From the NCBI RefSeq assembly GCF_023715645.1, contig NZ_JAMBOP010000006.1, forward strand, positions 1 through 64,000: a DNA stretch of 64,000 bases, given 5' to 3'. The DNA is from Bacillus cytotoxicus (GTDB taxonomy: Bacteria > Bacillota > Bacilli > Bacillales > Bacillaceae_G). The position numbers were made by a program, and so were the translations under genes. The notes beneath the pieces were generated by a model. That model did not search any database. It saw nothing but the letters and a program-made list of their open reading frames with translations, and was not told where the DNA came from. Positions 21,725 through 31,791 of the stretch are shown one piece after another. Position 1 is the stretch's first letter. Every line of letters starts with the position of its first letter.

Positions 21725-22031
21725 TTGGGCATATAGTATATGATAAATTGATGACGGAACGAGTATGTTACAGTCCATTTTGCAGAGAGAGGCTTCCTTA
21801 GGCTGTAAGAAGCTTCAGATGAAGGGTAACAGAACGCTATTCCTGAGAGCAGCTAATCACTGCCGTCTTGCCACGTTACGGCAACTTGAGGTGATGAAAT
21901 ATATGCATATGATTATGATATGCAACCTGGCTGTCGTGTTTAAAAGTGAGACACTTCCGCTTTTTATTTCATAATCAGGGTGGTAACGCGAGTCAACTCT
22001 CGTCCCTGTTATAGGGGACGGGGGTTTTTTG
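21725..22031 (+). promoter_or_regulatory. T-box leader of alaS
   Basis: The T-box sequence AGGGTGGTAACGCGAG (21977-21992) is followed by a terminator (CGTCCC...GGGACG plus GGGTTTTTT, to about 22,031). The expected specifier, GCT (Ala), is seen at 21836-21838 in AGAACGCTATTC. The upstream bulk forms stem I. Uncharged tRNA-Ala should promote readthrough. Confidence 0.93.
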
Positions 22032-22065
22032 TTTTTTATTGATTTTAATGAAGGAGGAAATACAT

Positions 22066-24708
22066 ATGAAACACTTAACAGGCGCACAAATTCGTCAAAT
22101 GTTTTTAGATTTTTTCCAGGAAAAAGGACATGCAATAGAACCGAGTGCATCATTAGTTCCGCACGAAGATCCATCTCTTTTATGGATTAACAGTGGTGTT
22201 GCAACGCTAAAAAAATATTTTGATGGCCGCGTAATTCCGCAAAATCCACGCATTACAAATGCGCAAAAATCAATTCGTACAAACGATATTGAAAACGTAG
22301 GGAAAACAGCTCGTCACCATACATTCTTTGAAATGTTAGGGAACTTCTCAATTGGCGATTACTTCAAAGAAGAAGCAATCACATGGGGTTGGGAGTTTTT
22401 AACAAGTGACAAATGGATTGGATTCGATAAAGAATTACTATCTGTTACGATTCATCCGGAAGACGAAGAAGCATTTACGATTTGGCATGAAAAAATGGGT
22501 GTGCCAAAAGAGCGCATTATTCGTTTAGAAGAAAACTTCTGGGATATTGGTGAAGGCCCGAGTGGACCGAATACAGAAATTTTTTATGACCGCGGAGAAG
22601 CTTACGGCAATGATTTTAGTGATCCAGAATTATATCCGGGCGGAGAAAACGAGCGTTATTTAGAAGTATGGAACCTTGTGTTCTCGCAATTTAACCATAA
22701 CCCTGACGGTACGTATACACCGCTTCCGAAGAAAAACATTGATACAGGGATGGGCCTTGAGCGTATGGCGTCAGTTGTACAAAACGTGCCAACGAACTTT
22801 GACACTGACTTATTTATGCCAATTATCGGCGCGACAGAAGCAATTTCTGGTGAAAAATATCGTGCTGGTAATCTAGAACAAGACACAGCATTTAAAGTAG
22901 TTGCTGACCATATTCGTACAGTAACGTTTGCTGTTGGCGATGGAGCTCTTCCTTCTAACGAAGGTCGCGGTTATGTATTACGTCGTTTATTGCGCCGCGC
23001 TGTACGTTATGCGAAGAAATTAAACGTTAATCGTCCATTTATGTACGAATTAGTGCCAGTGGTTGGGGAAGTAATGAAAGATTTCTATCCAGAAGTTCTT
23101 GAAAAGAAAGATTTTATTGCAAAAGTTGTGAAAAACGAAGAAGAACGTTTCCATGAAACACTTCATGACGGCGAAACAATTTTAGCTGAAGTAATCGGTA
23201 AAGCAAAAGAAGCAAAATCAACGGTTATTTCTGGCGAAGATGCATTCCGTCTATATGATACATACGGATTCCCAATTGAGTTAACAGAAGAATATGCAGA
23301 AGAAGCTGGCATGACAGTTGATCATGAAGGTTTTGAAGCTGAGATGGAGAAACAACGTGAGCGTGCACGTGCAGCTCGTCAAGATGTTGATTCTATGCAA
23401 GTGCAAGGCGGCGTTCTTGGAGAAATTAAAGTAGCGAGCGAATTTGTTGGTTACAATACTGTTGGAACAGAAAGTAATGTTGTTGCACTTGTGAAAAATG
23501 GTGAGTTCACAGATAGCTTACAAGCAGGTGAAGAAGGACAATTAATATTAGATGTAACACCATTCTACGCTGAGAGCGGTGGACAAATGGCAGACCGCGG
23601 TTACCTTCTTGCTGATGGTGTAAAAGTACTTGTAAAAGATGTACAAAAAGCACCAAATGGTCAAAACTTACACAAAGTAGTTGTAGAAGAAGGAACATTA
23701 ACGAAAGATGCAGCAGTAAAAACGTTAATCGATACGAAAAACCGTGCAGCAATCGTGAAGAACCATACAGCAACTCATCTTCTGCATCAAGCATTAAAAG
23801 ATGTTCTTGGCGGACACGTAAACCAAGCGGGTTCTCTTGTAACATCAGAGCGCTTACGTTTTGATTTCTCTCACTTTGGTCAAGTACAAGCAGATGAACT
23901 AGAAAAAATTGAGCGTATTGTAAACGAGAAAATTTGGGAAAGTATCACAGTAGACATTTCTCAAAAAGCGATTGAAGAAGCAAAAGCGATGGGTGCAATG
24001 GCACTATTCGGTGAAAAATACGGAGACGTTGTACGCGTTGTACAAGTAGGCGATTATAGCTTAGAGCTTTGCGGTGGTTGTCACGTTGATAATACAGCAT
24101 CTATCGGGATTTTCAAAATTGTTGCTGAATCTGGTATCGGAGCAGGAACGCGCCGTATTGAGGCAGTAACAGGGAAATCGGCATACGAACTAATGAACGA
24201 ACAAGTAGGTTTATTAAAAGAAGCAGCAAACAAAATGAAAACAAATCCGAAAGACATTTTAACAAGAGTAGATGGCTTATTTGTTGAAGTAAAACAACTG
24301 CAAAAAGAAAATGAATCTCTTGCAGCGAAATTAAGCAACATTGAAGCTGGTAACTTAACCGATGCAGTACGTACAATTGATGGTGTGAATGTACTTGCGA
24401 CAAAAGTAAACGTTGCAGATATGAACAATTTACGTACGATGATGGATGATTTAAAGAATAAATTACAATCTGGAGTTATTGTGCTTGTATCTGTTAATGA
24501 TGATAAAGTCAACATTCTTGCTGGTGTAACGAAAGATTTAATTGAGCAAGGATACCACGCTGGTAAACTTGTGAAAGAAGTGGCATCTCGCTGCGGCGGA
24601 GGCGGCGGAGGTCGTCCAGATATGGCACAAGCTGGTGGGAAAAACCCAGCGCAAGTAGATGATGCACTGTCATTTGTAGAAGAGTACGTTAAATCTGTTT
24701 CAAAATAA
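22066..24708 (+). CDS. alaS: Alanyl-tRNA synthetase
   Basis: This class II synthetase has its own editing domain. The 880-residue protein has an N-terminal catalytic domain ([41 protein letters not shown]), an editing domain with the zinc motif HTATHLLH and CGGCHVDN, and the C-terminal C-Ala region with the glycine run [23 protein letters not shown] precedes ATG 22066 (MKHLTGAQ), so the nine upstream in-frame codons are not used. The T-box leader controls it. Confidence 0.97.
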   Translation: MKHLTGAQIRQMFLDFFQEKGHAIEPSASLVPHEDPSLLWINSGVATLKKYFDGRVIPQNPRITNAQKSIRTNDIENVGKTARHHTFFEMLGNFSIGDYFKEEAITWGWEFLTSDKWIGFDKELLSVTIHPEDEEAFTIWHEKMGVPKERIIRLEENFWDIGEGPSGPNTEIFYDRGEAYGNDFSDPELYPGGENERYLEVWNLVFSQFNHNPDGTYTPLPKKNIDTGMGLERMASVVQNVPTNFDTDLFMPIIGATEAISGEKYRAGNLEQDTAFKVVADHIRTVTFAVGDGALPSNEGRGYVLRRLLRRAVRYAKKLNVNRPFMYELVPVVGEVMKDFYPEVLEKKDFIAKVVKNEEERFHETLHDGETILAEVIGKAKEAKSTVISGEDAFRLYDTYGFPIELTEEYAEEAGMTVDHEGFEAEMEKQRERARAARQDVDSMQVQGGVLGEIKVASEFVGYNTVGTESNVVALVKNGEFTDSLQAGEEGQLILDVTPFYAESGGQMADRGYLLADGVKVLVKDVQKAPNGQNLHKVVVEEGTLTKDAAVKTLIDTKNRAAIVKNHTATHLLHQALKDVLGGHVNQAGSLVTSERLRFDFSHFGQVQADELEKIERIVNEKIWESITVDISQKAIEEAKAMGAMALFGEKYGDVVRVVQVGDYSLELCGGCHVDNTASIGIFKIVAESGIGAGTRRIEAVTGKSAYELMNEQVGLLKEAANKMKTNPKDILTRVDGLFVEVKQLQKENESLAAKLSNIEAGNLTDAVRTIDGVNVLATKVNVADMNNLRTMMDDLKNKLQSGVIVLVSVNDDKVNILAGVTKDLIEQGYHAGKLVKEVASRCGGGGGGRPDMAQAGGKNPAQVDDALSFVEEYVKSVSK

Positions 24709-24781
24709 TGAGATTGTAGTGTACAATAGGGGGGAGAAGGAATATCTTTCTCCCTATACCTAGTAAAGTGAGGTGCTTAAA

Positions 24782-25048
24782 ATGGACGGATTCGATAAAA
24801 CGATGAAGTTTAACTTCCAAGAAGAAAAACAAAATGTCCATGTCAATGACGTACTATTAACTGTGTATGATGCACTTCAAGAAAAAGGATATAATCCGAT
24901 TAATCAAATCGTTGGTTATTTATTAAGCGGCGATCCTGCATACATACCTCGTCATAAAGATGCTCGCAATATTATTCGTAAACTAGAACGTGATGAGTTG
25001 ATTGAGGAGCTTGTTAAGTCTTACTTGAAACATCATCGTGAGGAGTAG
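24782..25048 (+). CDS. ireB: IreB family regulatory protein (YrzL, UPF0297)
   Basis: IreB is a small substrate of the PASTA kinase IreK in enterococci. The 88 residues begin [12 protein letters not shown], typical of UPF0297. ATG 24782 follows GTGAGGTG; the frame from 24773 is only three codons longer. The next gene, ruvX, starts four bases after the stop, and this ireB-ruvX-DUF1292 trio is conserved in Firmicutes. Confidence 0.9.
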   Translation: MDGFDKTMKFNFQEEKQNVHVNDVLLTVYDALQEKGYNPINQIVGYLLSGDPAYIPRHKDARNIIRKLERDELIEELVKSYLKHHREE

Positions 25049-25051
25049 TTT

Positions 25052-25465
25052 ATGCGTATATTAGGTTTAGATGTTGGTACAAAAACAGTCGGCGTTGCAA
25101 TAAGCGATGAGATGGGCTGGACAGCGCAAGGTTTGGAAACGATTAAAATTAATGAAGAAAGAGGCGAGTTTGGTTTTAATCGCATTTCTGAATTAGTAAA
25201 ACAGTACAATGTGGACAAGATAGTAGTAGGATTGCCTAAGAACATGAATGGTACAATCGGTCCGCGCGGCGAGGCTTGCCAGCAATTTGCAGAAAACTTG
25301 CATGAGCTTTCGCAATTAGAAGTTGTATTGTGGGATGAACGCCTGTCAACAATGGCAGCGGAGCGCTTGCTCATTTCGGCAGATGTGAGCCGGAAAAAAC
25401 GAAAGCAAGTCATTGATAAGATGGCGGCTGTCGTAATTTTACAAGGATATTTAGATAGCAAATAA
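25052..25465 (+). CDS. ruvX: Putative pre-16S rRNA nuclease / Holliday junction resolvase-like RuvX (YqgF)
   Basis: YqgF proteins have an RNase H-like fold and process pre-16S rRNA. The 137 residues show the first acidic motif [15 protein letters not shown] near the N-terminus, then [15 protein letters not shown], and [14 protein letters not shown] with the conserved catalytic acids. It lies three bases from ireB and 12 bases from the DUF1292 gene, a tight operon. Confidence 0.93.
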   Translation: MRILGLDVGTKTVGVAISDEMGWTAQGLETIKINEERGEFGFNRISELVKQYNVDKIVVGLPKNMNGTIGPRGEACQQFAENLHELSQLEVVLWDERLSTMAAERLLISADVSRKKRKQVIDKMAAVVILQGYLDSK

Positions 25466-25477
25466 GAGGTGACCATA

Positions 25478-25762
25478 ATGGAAGAAAATCAAATTACAAT
25501 TGTTGACGAAAAAGGTAACGAACATCTATGTGAAATTATTTTCACTTTTGATGCTGAAAAATTCGGAAAAAAATCTTACGTAGTATTCTCACCAATCGGT
25601 GAAGTTGACGAAGATGGCGATCCAATTTATGATGCAATGGCTTTTGAGCAAAATGAAGAAGAGTCTGGCGGCACATTGCTTCCAATCGAATCAGAAGAAG
25701 AGTGGGAAATGGTACAAGAAATGTTTAACACTCTTGCTGAAGAAGAAGGCGAAGAAGCGTAA
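25478..25762 (+). CDS. yrzB: DUF1292 family protein (YrzB-like)
   Basis: This is an acidic protein of 94 residues (MEENQITIVDEKGNEHLC...) matching DUF1292, a family of unknown function that nearly always follows ireB and ruvX in Firmicutes. The C-terminal end is very acidic (LAEEEGEEA). GAGGTGACC upstream supports ATG 25478 rather than the frame from 25469. It ends the operon at a strong terminator. Confidence 0.88.
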   Translation: MEENQITIVDEKGNEHLCEIIFTFDAEKFGKKSYVVFSPIGEVDEDGDPIYDAMAFEQNEEESGGTLLPIESEEEWEMVQEMFNTLAEEEGEEA

Positions 25763-25773
25763 TATGGTAAGTG

Positions 25774-25810
25774 AAAACAAACTGATTTCATATTGAAATC
25801 AGTTTGTTTT
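25774..25810 (+). terminator. Terminator after ireB-ruvX-yrzB
   Basis: AAAACAAACTGATTTCA and its near-perfect inverted copy flank a 3-nt loop, followed by TTTT. Confidence 0.92.
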
Positions 25811-25811
25811 A

Positions 25812-26012
25812 TATAAATATAAATTGAAAAAATGACATCAAAACCCCTTTCTTTTCAGGAGGACGAGAGCGTCTGGCCGTGCATAGAAGCGGTTAGGGCC
25901 TTTTTTGTGCCACGTGTAAAGTATAAAACAAAGGGAGAAAGCAAGTGGCGATAATATTTTTTCTGCACATTATATCTTTGTATATTAATAAATAAATATG
26001 GATTTATATATA
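25812..26012 (+). repeat. bcr-type repeat, copy 4
   Basis: It begins ATATAAATATAAATTGAAA, has the core CTGGCCGTGCATAGAAG then CGGTTAGG, and ends with ATATGGATTTATATATAAG. The TATATAAAT start and ATTTATATA end are inverted copies of each other. Confidence 0.8.
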
Positions 26013-26084
26013 AGATAATGAACGATTTTTTTATCGAAAGCATACCGTTCTTTGTAGTATAATAGTACAGATTGTAGAATAAAG

Positions 26085-26117
26085 AAAAAACATGTCTAAC
26101 GATAGACATGTTTTTTA
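26085..26117 (+). terminator. Isolated symmetric terminator hairpin upstream of mltG
   Basis: ACATGTCTA-acga-TAGACATGT flanked by A-run and T-run; it can act on either strand. A TATAAT (26058-26063) lies just upstream, so a very short transcript or attenuated mltG leader is possible. Confidence 0.6.
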
Positions 26118-26186
26118 ATGTTCCGTAGATTTTGTATAGGGTATACCCGGGCAGTCTATAATGGGGAGTAAGGAGGAAGTGCGGTA

Positions 26187-27257
26187 GTGGGACAAAATAA
26201 AACAAAAAAACTAGGACAAGTGATTGCGATTATTTTCGTTGCATTGCTTGTTGTATGCGGTGGTGCATATGCGTATGTTACATCAGCTTTAAAACCACTA
26301 AATCCAGCAAGTAAACAAGAAATTGAAGTGGAAATTCCAAAAGGTTCTTCTACAAGTAAGATTGGAGAAATTTTGGAAGACAAAGGAATTGTGAAAAACG
26401 GGACTATATTTAGTTTTCATGCGAAAATGAAAAAACATAATTTACAAGCTGGTACATATTTGTTAAGCCCATCGATGAATGTAGAGAAAATAATGGGACA
26501 AATGTCATCAGGTAATGTGCATCGTCCGGCTGTTTATAAAGTGACAGTTAAAGAAGGTGCACAAGTTGTTGAAATTGCAGATTTAATTGCAAAGGAATTG
26601 AAATTAAATAAAGAAGATGTTGTCCGCCAACTAAATGACAAAGCATTTGTACAAAAATTACAGAAGAAATATCCTGTTTTATTAACAGATAAAATTTTTG
26701 ATGCAAATATTAAATATCCATTGGAAGGGTATTTATATCCAGCAACGTACCCTTTTTATAAAAAGGATACAACGTTAGAAGAAATTATTACTCCAATGTT
26801 AGAGAAAACAAACAAGCTCATTGTTGAAAATGAACAGAAGATGAAAGAGAAAAATTGGGATGTTCATCAATTATTAACTTTATCTTCACTTATTGAAGAA
26901 GAAGCAACAGGTTATACAGATCGGCAAAAAATTGCAAGTGTGTTCTATAATCGTTTAACGAAAGGAATGCCTTTGCAAACAGATCCAACAGTGCTATACG
27001 CATTAGGTAAGCATAAAGAGCGTGTATTATACGATGATTTAAAAGTAAACTCTCCGTATAATACATACGTTATAAAAGGGTTACCAGTTGGACCAATTTC
27101 GAATTCTAGTGTAAAATCAGTACAGGCAGCACTTGAACCTGAAAAAACAGACTATTATTATTTCTTAGCGGCGCCAGATGGCAAAGTGTACTACGCTAAG
27201 ACATTAGAAGAACATAACGCGTTAAAACAAAAATATATTACACAAAAGCATTCGTAA
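26187..27257 (+). CDS. mltG: Endolytic murein transglycosylase MltG (YceG family)
   Basis: MltG cuts nascent glycan strands and sets their length. An N-terminal membrane segment (residues about 12-30, VIAIIFVALLVVCGGAYAYV) anchors it; the outer part has a LysM-like region and the YceG catalytic domain with LSSLIEEEATG holding the catalytic glutamate. The start is GTG 26187, preceded by AAGGAGGAAG. The 356 residues are normal (YrrL). Confidence 0.94.
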   Translation: MGQNKTKKLGQVIAIIFVALLVVCGGAYAYVTSALKPLNPASKQEIEVEIPKGSSTSKIGEILEDKGIVKNGTIFSFHAKMKKHNLQAGTYLLSPSMNVEKIMGQMSSGNVHRPAVYKVTVKEGAQVVEIADLIAKELKLNKEDVVRQLNDKAFVQKLQKKYPVLLTDKIFDANIKYPLEGYLYPATYPFYKKDTTLEEIITPMLEKTNKLIVENEQKMKEKNWDVHQLLTLSSLIEEEATGYTDRQKIASVFYNRLTKGMPLQTDPTVLYALGKHKERVLYDDLKVNSPYNTYVIKGLPVGPISNSSVKSVQAALEPEKTDYYYFLAAPDGKVYYAKTLEEHNALKQKYITQKHS

Positions 27258-27264
27258 ATTTTTT

Positions 27265-27302
27265 GAGGGAAGCGAGAAAAATTCGCATATCCCTCTTTTT
27301 TA
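27265..27302 (+). terminator. Terminator after mltG
   Basis: GAGGGA pairs with TCCCTC, with an inner GCGA/TCGC pair, followed by TTTTTTAT. Confidence 0.8.
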
Positions 27303-27362
27303 TGATAAAATATAGCGGGTTAAAAACTGGTAGAAGAATCGTTTTTCATATAGAAATGGGAC

Positions 27363-27399
27363 GTACAAGCTAAGGATAGAGAGGGCTTGTACTTTTATT
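27363..27399 (+). terminator. Hairpin with T run in the trmR leader
   Basis: GTACAAGC (27363-27370) pairs with GCTTGTAC (27385-27392), followed by TTTTATTT. No gene ends just before it, so it may attenuate trmR-trhP1-trhP2. Confidence 0.6.
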
Positions 27400-27455
27400 T
27401 CCATATAGAGACAATATTCTTTGTTTACTTCTCCATGCGATAAGGAGGACTATCA

Positions 27456-28103
27456 ATGGGGCAACAAGATGTAGTTAGTGAATATTTGCTGTCTTTTGTC
27501 GATCCAAAAGATGAGCTCATTCTTGAAATGGAACAGTATGCGCGTGAGTATCATGTACCGATTATGGATCGCCTTGGTATGGAATTCATGTTGCAATTTT
27601 TGCGTTTAATTGGGCCACAGAGCATATTAGAACTTGGTACAGCAATTGGATATTCTAGCATACGTATGATGCAAGCTATTCCAAATTCAAGAATTGTTAC
27701 AGTAGAGCGAAACGCAGATCGATATGAAAAGGCACTTGAATATATAAATCGTTCCCAAGTTAAGGAGCGCATTTCTATTCTTTTTGGAGATGCTTTAGAA
27801 ACAGGGGAGCAAGTAAAAGAACATGGCACATTTGATGTTATTTTTATTGATGCAGCAAAAGGACAATATCGTCGTTTTTTTGATATATATGAACCGTTAT
27901 TAAATCCTGGCGGTGTTATTATTTCAGATAATGTACTATATCACGGCCTTGTTACGACAAAAGAACACATTGAAAATAGACGTACACGTGGTTTAATTAG
28001 ACGAATTAAAACGTATAACGAGTGGCTCATGAACCATGAAGGATATGATACAACTATTTTTCCAATTGGTGACGGAGTAGCAGTGAGTAAAAAGAAAGGG
28101 TGA
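27456..28103 (+). CDS. trmR: tRNA 5-hydroxyuridine methyltransferase TrmR
   Basis: In B. subtilis TrmR (YrrM) methylates ho5U34 to mo5U34 in tRNA. The 215-residue protein is an SAM-dependent methyltransferase of O-methyltransferase family 3: the SAM motif LELGTAIGYSSIRM is near residue 60, an acidic GDALETGEQ follows, and VIFIDAAKGQY is the metal or catalytic region. It is six bases from trhP1, and the three genes form the full mo5U pathway. AAGGAGGAC precedes the start. Confidence 0.92.
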   Translation: MGQQDVVSEYLLSFVDPKDELILEMEQYAREYHVPIMDRLGMEFMLQFLRLIGPQSILELGTAIGYSSIRMMQAIPNSRIVTVERNADRYEKALEYINRSQVKERISILFGDALETGEQVKEHGTFDVIFIDAAKGQYRRFFDIYEPLLNPGGVIISDNVLYHGLVTTKEHIENRRTRGLIRRIKTYNEWLMNHEGYDTTIFPIGDGVAVSKKKG

Positions 28104-28109
28104 CATGCA

Positions 28110-29039
28110 ATGAAAAAACCTGAGTTGTTAGTAACGCCAAGAACAGTGACGGATATCGAACCACTTGCAAAAGCAGGCGCAGATGCAGTAATGATTGGTG
28201 AACAAGAGTTTGGCTTACGTTTAGCGGGAGAATTTTCTCGCGAAGATGTAAAAGAAGCAGTAGCAATTGCACATGAAAACAATATGAAGGTATATGTCGC
28301 AATGAACGCGATGTTCCACAATGAGAAAGTAGAAGTTTTAAAAGATTACGTTTCATTTTTACAAGAAGTAAACGTAGATGCAGTTGTATTTGGAGATCCT
28401 GCCGTATTAATGACGGTGCGTGAAGTTGCACCAAATATGAAAATGCATTGGAATACAGAAACAACAGCAACGAACTGGTTTACATGTAATTACTGGGGAC
28501 GTAAAGGTGCAAAACGAGCTGTTCTTGCCCGCGAACTAAGCTTAGATGAAATTGTGGAATTAAAAGAAAATGCAGAAGTCGAAGTGGAAGTACAAGTTCA
28601 CGGAATGACATGCATGTTCCAATCAAAGCGCTCTTTAGTAGGAAATTACTTTGAGTACCAAGGCCGCGAGATGGAAATTGAAAAGAAGAAATATGAAGAA
28701 AACATATTTTTACATGATCATGAACGTAATAATAAATATCCAATTTATGAAGATGCAAACGGCACTCAAATTATGAGTCCAAATGATATTTGTTTTGTCG
28801 ACGAATTAGATGAGTTAATTGATGCTGAAATCGATAGTTTGAAAATTGATGGTGTATTAAAGAGCTCAGACTACATTGTGGAAGTAACGAAGAAATATCG
28901 TAAAGCGATTGATTTATGTGTAGAAGATCGCGATGCGTATTATGACATAAAAGATGACTTATATAAAGAGATTGAAGAAATCCAGCCAGTAAATCGTCCA
29001 TTGGATACAGGATTCTTCTTTAAAGAAACGGTTTATTAA
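28110..29039 (+). CDS. trhP1: tRNA uridine 34 hydroxylase subunit TrhP1 (peptidase U32 family)
   Basis: TrhP1 (YrrN) is the shorter U32-family partner in prephenate-dependent formation of ho5U34. The protein has 309 residues and shows the U32 pattern EQEFGLRLAGEFSREDV and VHGMTCMFQSKRSL. The cysteine cluster typical of the longer partner is not complete here, as expected for P1. It is cotranscribed with trmR and trhP2. Confidence 0.9.
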   Translation: MKKPELLVTPRTVTDIEPLAKAGADAVMIGEQEFGLRLAGEFSREDVKEAVAIAHENNMKVYVAMNAMFHNEKVEVLKDYVSFLQEVNVDAVVFGDPAVLMTVREVAPNMKMHWNTETTATNWFTCNYWGRKGAKRAVLARELSLDEIVELKENAEVEVEVQVHGMTCMFQSKRSLVGNYFEYQGREMEIEKKKYEENIFLHDHERNNKYPIYEDANGTQIMSPNDICFVDELDELIDAEIDSLKIDGVLKSSDYIVEVTKKYRKAIDLCVEDRDAYYDIKDDLYKEIEEIQPVNRPLDTGFFFKETVY

Positions 29040-29055
29040 AAAGGAGGTTCAGCAT

Positions 29056-30336
29056 ATGACAGTCAAAGAAATTTCACGTGTGATTGACGGAAAACGTGTG
29101 ATTGTGAAGAAACCTGAGTTATTAATACCCGCAGGGAACTTAGAGAAATTAAAAATTGCTATTCATTATGGTGCAGATGCTGTATATTTAGGTGGACAAG
29201 AATTTGGTCTTCGCTCAAATGCAGGTAACTTTACGCTAGAAGAAATGGCAGAAGGCGTTGAATTTGCTAAGAAATATGGTGCGAAAATATATGTAACAAC
29301 AAATATCTTTGCTCATAATGAAAATATGGACGGGTTAGAGGAGTATTTAAAAGGGATTGAAAAAGCTGGTGTAACGGGGATTATCGTTGCAGACCCGCTT
29401 ATTATTGAGACGTGTAAACGCGTTGCCCCTTCTGTTGAGGTGCATTTAAGTACACAACAATCATTATCTAACTGGAAAGCAGCGCAGTACTGGAAAGAAG
29501 AAGGTTTACACCGCCTAGTATTGGCTCGTGAAGTAGGATATGAAGAAATGAAGGAAATTAAAGAGCATGTTGATATTGAAATTGAAGCATTTGTCCACGG
29601 TGCAATGTGTATTGCCTATTCCGGAAGATGTACGTTAAGTAATCATATGACGGCACGTGACTCTAACCGCGGTGGTTGCTGTCAGTCTTGTCGCTGGGAT
29701 TATGACTTAATTCAAACAGTATCACAACATAAAGAAGCAGAAGAACTTCCTTTATTTAAGGAAGAAGATGCTCCGTTTGCAATGAGTCCAAAAGACTTAA
29801 ACCTTATTTTATCGATTCCAAAAATGATTGAAATTGGGATTGACAGCTTGAAAGTAGAAGGGCGCATGAAATCCATTCACTACGTTGCAACTGTTGCAAC
29901 TGTGTACCGTAAAGTGATTGATGCATATTGCGCGGATCCAGACAACTTTGAGTTTAAACAAGAATGGTTAGAAGAACTTGATAAATGTGCGAATCGTGAT
30001 ACAGCCCCTGCATTCTTCGAAGGAGTTCCAGGACACTTAGAACAAATGTATGGAAATCATAGTAAGAAAACGACGTATGATTTTGCAGGTTTAGTGTTAG
30101 ATTATAATGAAGAAACAGGTATTGTGACAGTAGAGCAGCGGAATAACTTCAAGCCAGGTCAAGAAGTTGAGTTCTTTGGACCGGAAATTGAAAACTTTAT
30201 ACAAACGGTGGAAAAAATTTGGGATGAGGATGGAAACGAATTAGACGCAGCGAGACATCCGCTGCAAATCGTGAAATTCAAAGTGGATCGACCAGTGTAT
30301 GTGAACAACATGATGCGAAAAAGCATACTTCAATAA
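29056..30336 (+). CDS. trhP2: tRNA uridine 34 hydroxylase TrhP2 (peptidase U32 family)
   Basis: TrhP2 (YrrO) carries the iron-sulfur site of the U32 hydroxylase family. In the 426 residues the signature GAMCIAYSGRCTLSNHM is followed by the cysteine-rich RGGCCQSCRW, giving the four expected cysteines. The C-terminal domain is an added beta-barrel (about 330-426). AAGGAGG precedes the start, 16 bases after trhP1. It probably acts with prephenate, as known for the family. Confidence 0.92.
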   Translation: MTVKEISRVIDGKRVIVKKPELLIPAGNLEKLKIAIHYGADAVYLGGQEFGLRSNAGNFTLEEMAEGVEFAKKYGAKIYVTTNIFAHNENMDGLEEYLKGIEKAGVTGIIVADPLIIETCKRVAPSVEVHLSTQQSLSNWKAAQYWKEEGLHRLVLAREVGYEEMKEIKEHVDIEIEAFVHGAMCIAYSGRCTLSNHMTARDSNRGGCCQSCRWDYDLIQTVSQHKEAEELPLFKEEDAPFAMSPKDLNLILSIPKMIEIGIDSLKVEGRMKSIHYVATVATVYRKVIDAYCADPDNFEFKQEWLEELDKCANRDTAPAFFEGVPGHLEQMYGNHSKKTTYDFAGLVLDYNEETGIVTVEQRNNFKPGQEVEFFGPEIENFIQTVEKIWDEDGNELDAARHPLQIVKFKVDRPVYVNNMMRKSILQ

Positions 30337-30353
30337 GAAAGAGTGATAGTTGA

Positions 30354-30992
30354 ATGGGGACGAACAAGCCTGTTGTAATTGGAATTGCTGGTGGTTCAGG
30401 TTCAGGTAAAACGAGTGTAACAAAAGCAATTTTTGATCAATTTCAAGGTCATTCTATTTTAATCTTAGAGCAAGATTATTATTACAAAGATCAAAGCCAT
30501 GTGCCGATGGAAGAGCGCTTAAAAACAAATTATGATCATCCATTAGCATTTGATAATGACTTGTTAATTGAGCACTTGCAGCAGTTGCTGGAGTATAAGT
30601 CAATTGAGAAGCCAGTATATGATTATACATTGCATACACGTTCGGAAGAAATTATTCCAGTAGAACCGAAAGACGTAATTATTTTAGAAGGGATTCTTAT
30701 TTTAGAAGACCCGCGTCTTTGCGATATAATGGACATTAAAGTGTTTGTTGATACAGATGCTGACCTTCGCATCTTACGTCGTATGCAGCGTGACATTAAA
30801 GAACGAGGTCGTACGATGGACTCTGTTATTGAACAATATGTAAATGTTGTGCGTCCAATGCACAATCAATTTATTGAGCCTTCTAAGAAATTTGCAGATA
30901 TTATTATCCCAGAGGGTGGACAAAATCATGTTGCAATCGATATTATGGTCACAAAAATCTCAACAATTCTTGAAGAAAAAGTGAATTTGTAA
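30354..30992 (+). CDS. udk: Uridine kinase
   Basis: Udk phosphorylates uridine and cytidine for pyrimidine salvage. Walker [14 protein letters not shown] is at residues 9-21, and [11 protein letters not shown] and NYDHPLAFD form the nucleoside-binding region. The 212 residues are normal. It follows trhP2 by 17 bp in the conserved Bacillus order and ends in a long hairpin terminator. Confidence 0.96.
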   Translation: MGTNKPVVIGIAGGSGSGKTSVTKAIFDQFQGHSILILEQDYYYKDQSHVPMEERLKTNYDHPLAFDNDLLIEHLQQLLEYKSIEKPVYDYTLHTRSEEIIPVEPKDVIILEGILILEDPRLCDIMDIKVFVDTDADLRILRRMQRDIKERGRTMDSVIEQYVNVVRPMHNQFIEPSKKFADIIIPEGGQNHVAIDIMVTKISTILEEKVNL

Positions 30993-31011
30993 TAGCATAG
31001 TAAAAGATGCT

Positions 31012-31042
31012 CGATAAGAAGGGATTTTCTCCCTTTTTATCG
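31012..31042 (+). terminator. Terminator after udk
   Basis: CGATAAGAAGGGA pairs with TCCCTTTTTATCG over 13 bp. Confidence 0.85.
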
Positions 31043-31145
31043 AATACAATGAAACATGCAAACCTCACCCGCATCTAGGTGAGGGCATATTTATATTAGC
31101 TTTCTATACATATCTTTTTGATATAAGAAAGAAATAAGAAAATAC

Positions 31146-31241
31146 GGGGTTGTATGTGACAACTCCGCTAGTGCTGCGTGTACTAGAAACCTCCGCTATT
31201 TCATAAGGCGGGGGAGTTTTCATATGGAACTCCTCTTTTTT
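31146..31241 (+). promoter_or_regulatory. Structured greA leader with alternative terminator
   Basis: Four hairpins lie in series: P1 GGGGTTGT/ACAACTCC (31146-31166), P2 CTAGT/ACTAG (31168-31186), P3 CCTCCGC/GCGGGGG (31190-31214) and P4 GGGGGAGTT/AACTCCTCT (31210-31236) followed by TTTTT. P3 and P4 share the bases 31210-31214, so only one can form. This is the classic antiterminator/terminator layout. The signal sensed is unknown. Another hairpin, CCTCACC/GGTGAGG (31063-31084), precedes it. Confidence 0.7.
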
Positions 31242-31273
31242 CGGGGGATTGGTATATAAAAGGAGTGGAAAAC

Positions 31274-31750
31274 ATGGCAACAGAAAAAACATACCCTATG
31301 ACACTTGAGGGGAAACAAAAACTAGAGCATGAGCTTGAAGAATTAAAAACAGTAAAACGTAAAGAAGTTGTAGAACGTATTAAAATTGCGCGCAGCTTTG
31401 GTGATCTATCTGAGAACTCTGAGTACGATGCAGCAAAAGATGAGCAAGCTTTCGTAGAAGGTCGTATTACACAGCTTGAAAACATGATTCGCAATGCAGT
31501 TATTATTGAAGATAACGGTGAAGCCTCTACGGTTGTAACATTAGGTAAAACGGTTATATTTAAGGAATTACCAGATGGAGAAGAAGAAGCGTATACAATC
31601 GTTGGTAGCGCGGAAGCAGATCCATTTGAAGGTAGAATTTCTAATGATTCTCCAATCGCAAAAAGTTTATTAGGAAAGCAAATTGGCGAAAAAGTTGCAA
31701 TTCAAACACCAGGTGGAGAAATGCAAGTAGAAATCGTCTCTGTAAAATAA
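31274..31750 (+). CDS. greA: Transcript cleavage factor GreA
   Basis: GreA rescues backtracked RNA polymerase by promoting transcript cleavage. The protein has 158 residues: an N-terminal coiled coil with the conserved acidic tip ([20 protein letters not shown]) and a C-terminal FKBP-like domain. AAAGGAG lies upstream of ATG 31274 ([10 protein letters not shown]); the frame from 31265 would put the start too close to this site. A structured leader with a possible attenuator precedes it. Confidence 0.95.
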   Translation: MATEKTYPMTLEGKQKLEHELEELKTVKRKEVVERIKIARSFGDLSENSEYDAAKDEQAFVEGRITQLENMIRNAVIIEDNGEASTVVTLGKTVIFKELPDGEEEAYTIVGSAEADPFEGRISNDSPIAKSLLGKQIGEKVAIQTPGGEMQVEIVSVK

Positions 31751-31755
31751 TAAAG

Positions 31756-31786
31756 AAGGTTCGCTCCGAGGAGTGAACCTTTTTTT
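31756..31786 (+). terminator. Terminator after greA
   Basis: AAGGTTCGCTC pairs with GAGTGAACCTT, followed by TTTTT. Confidence 0.88.
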
Positions 31787-31791
31787 ATGTT

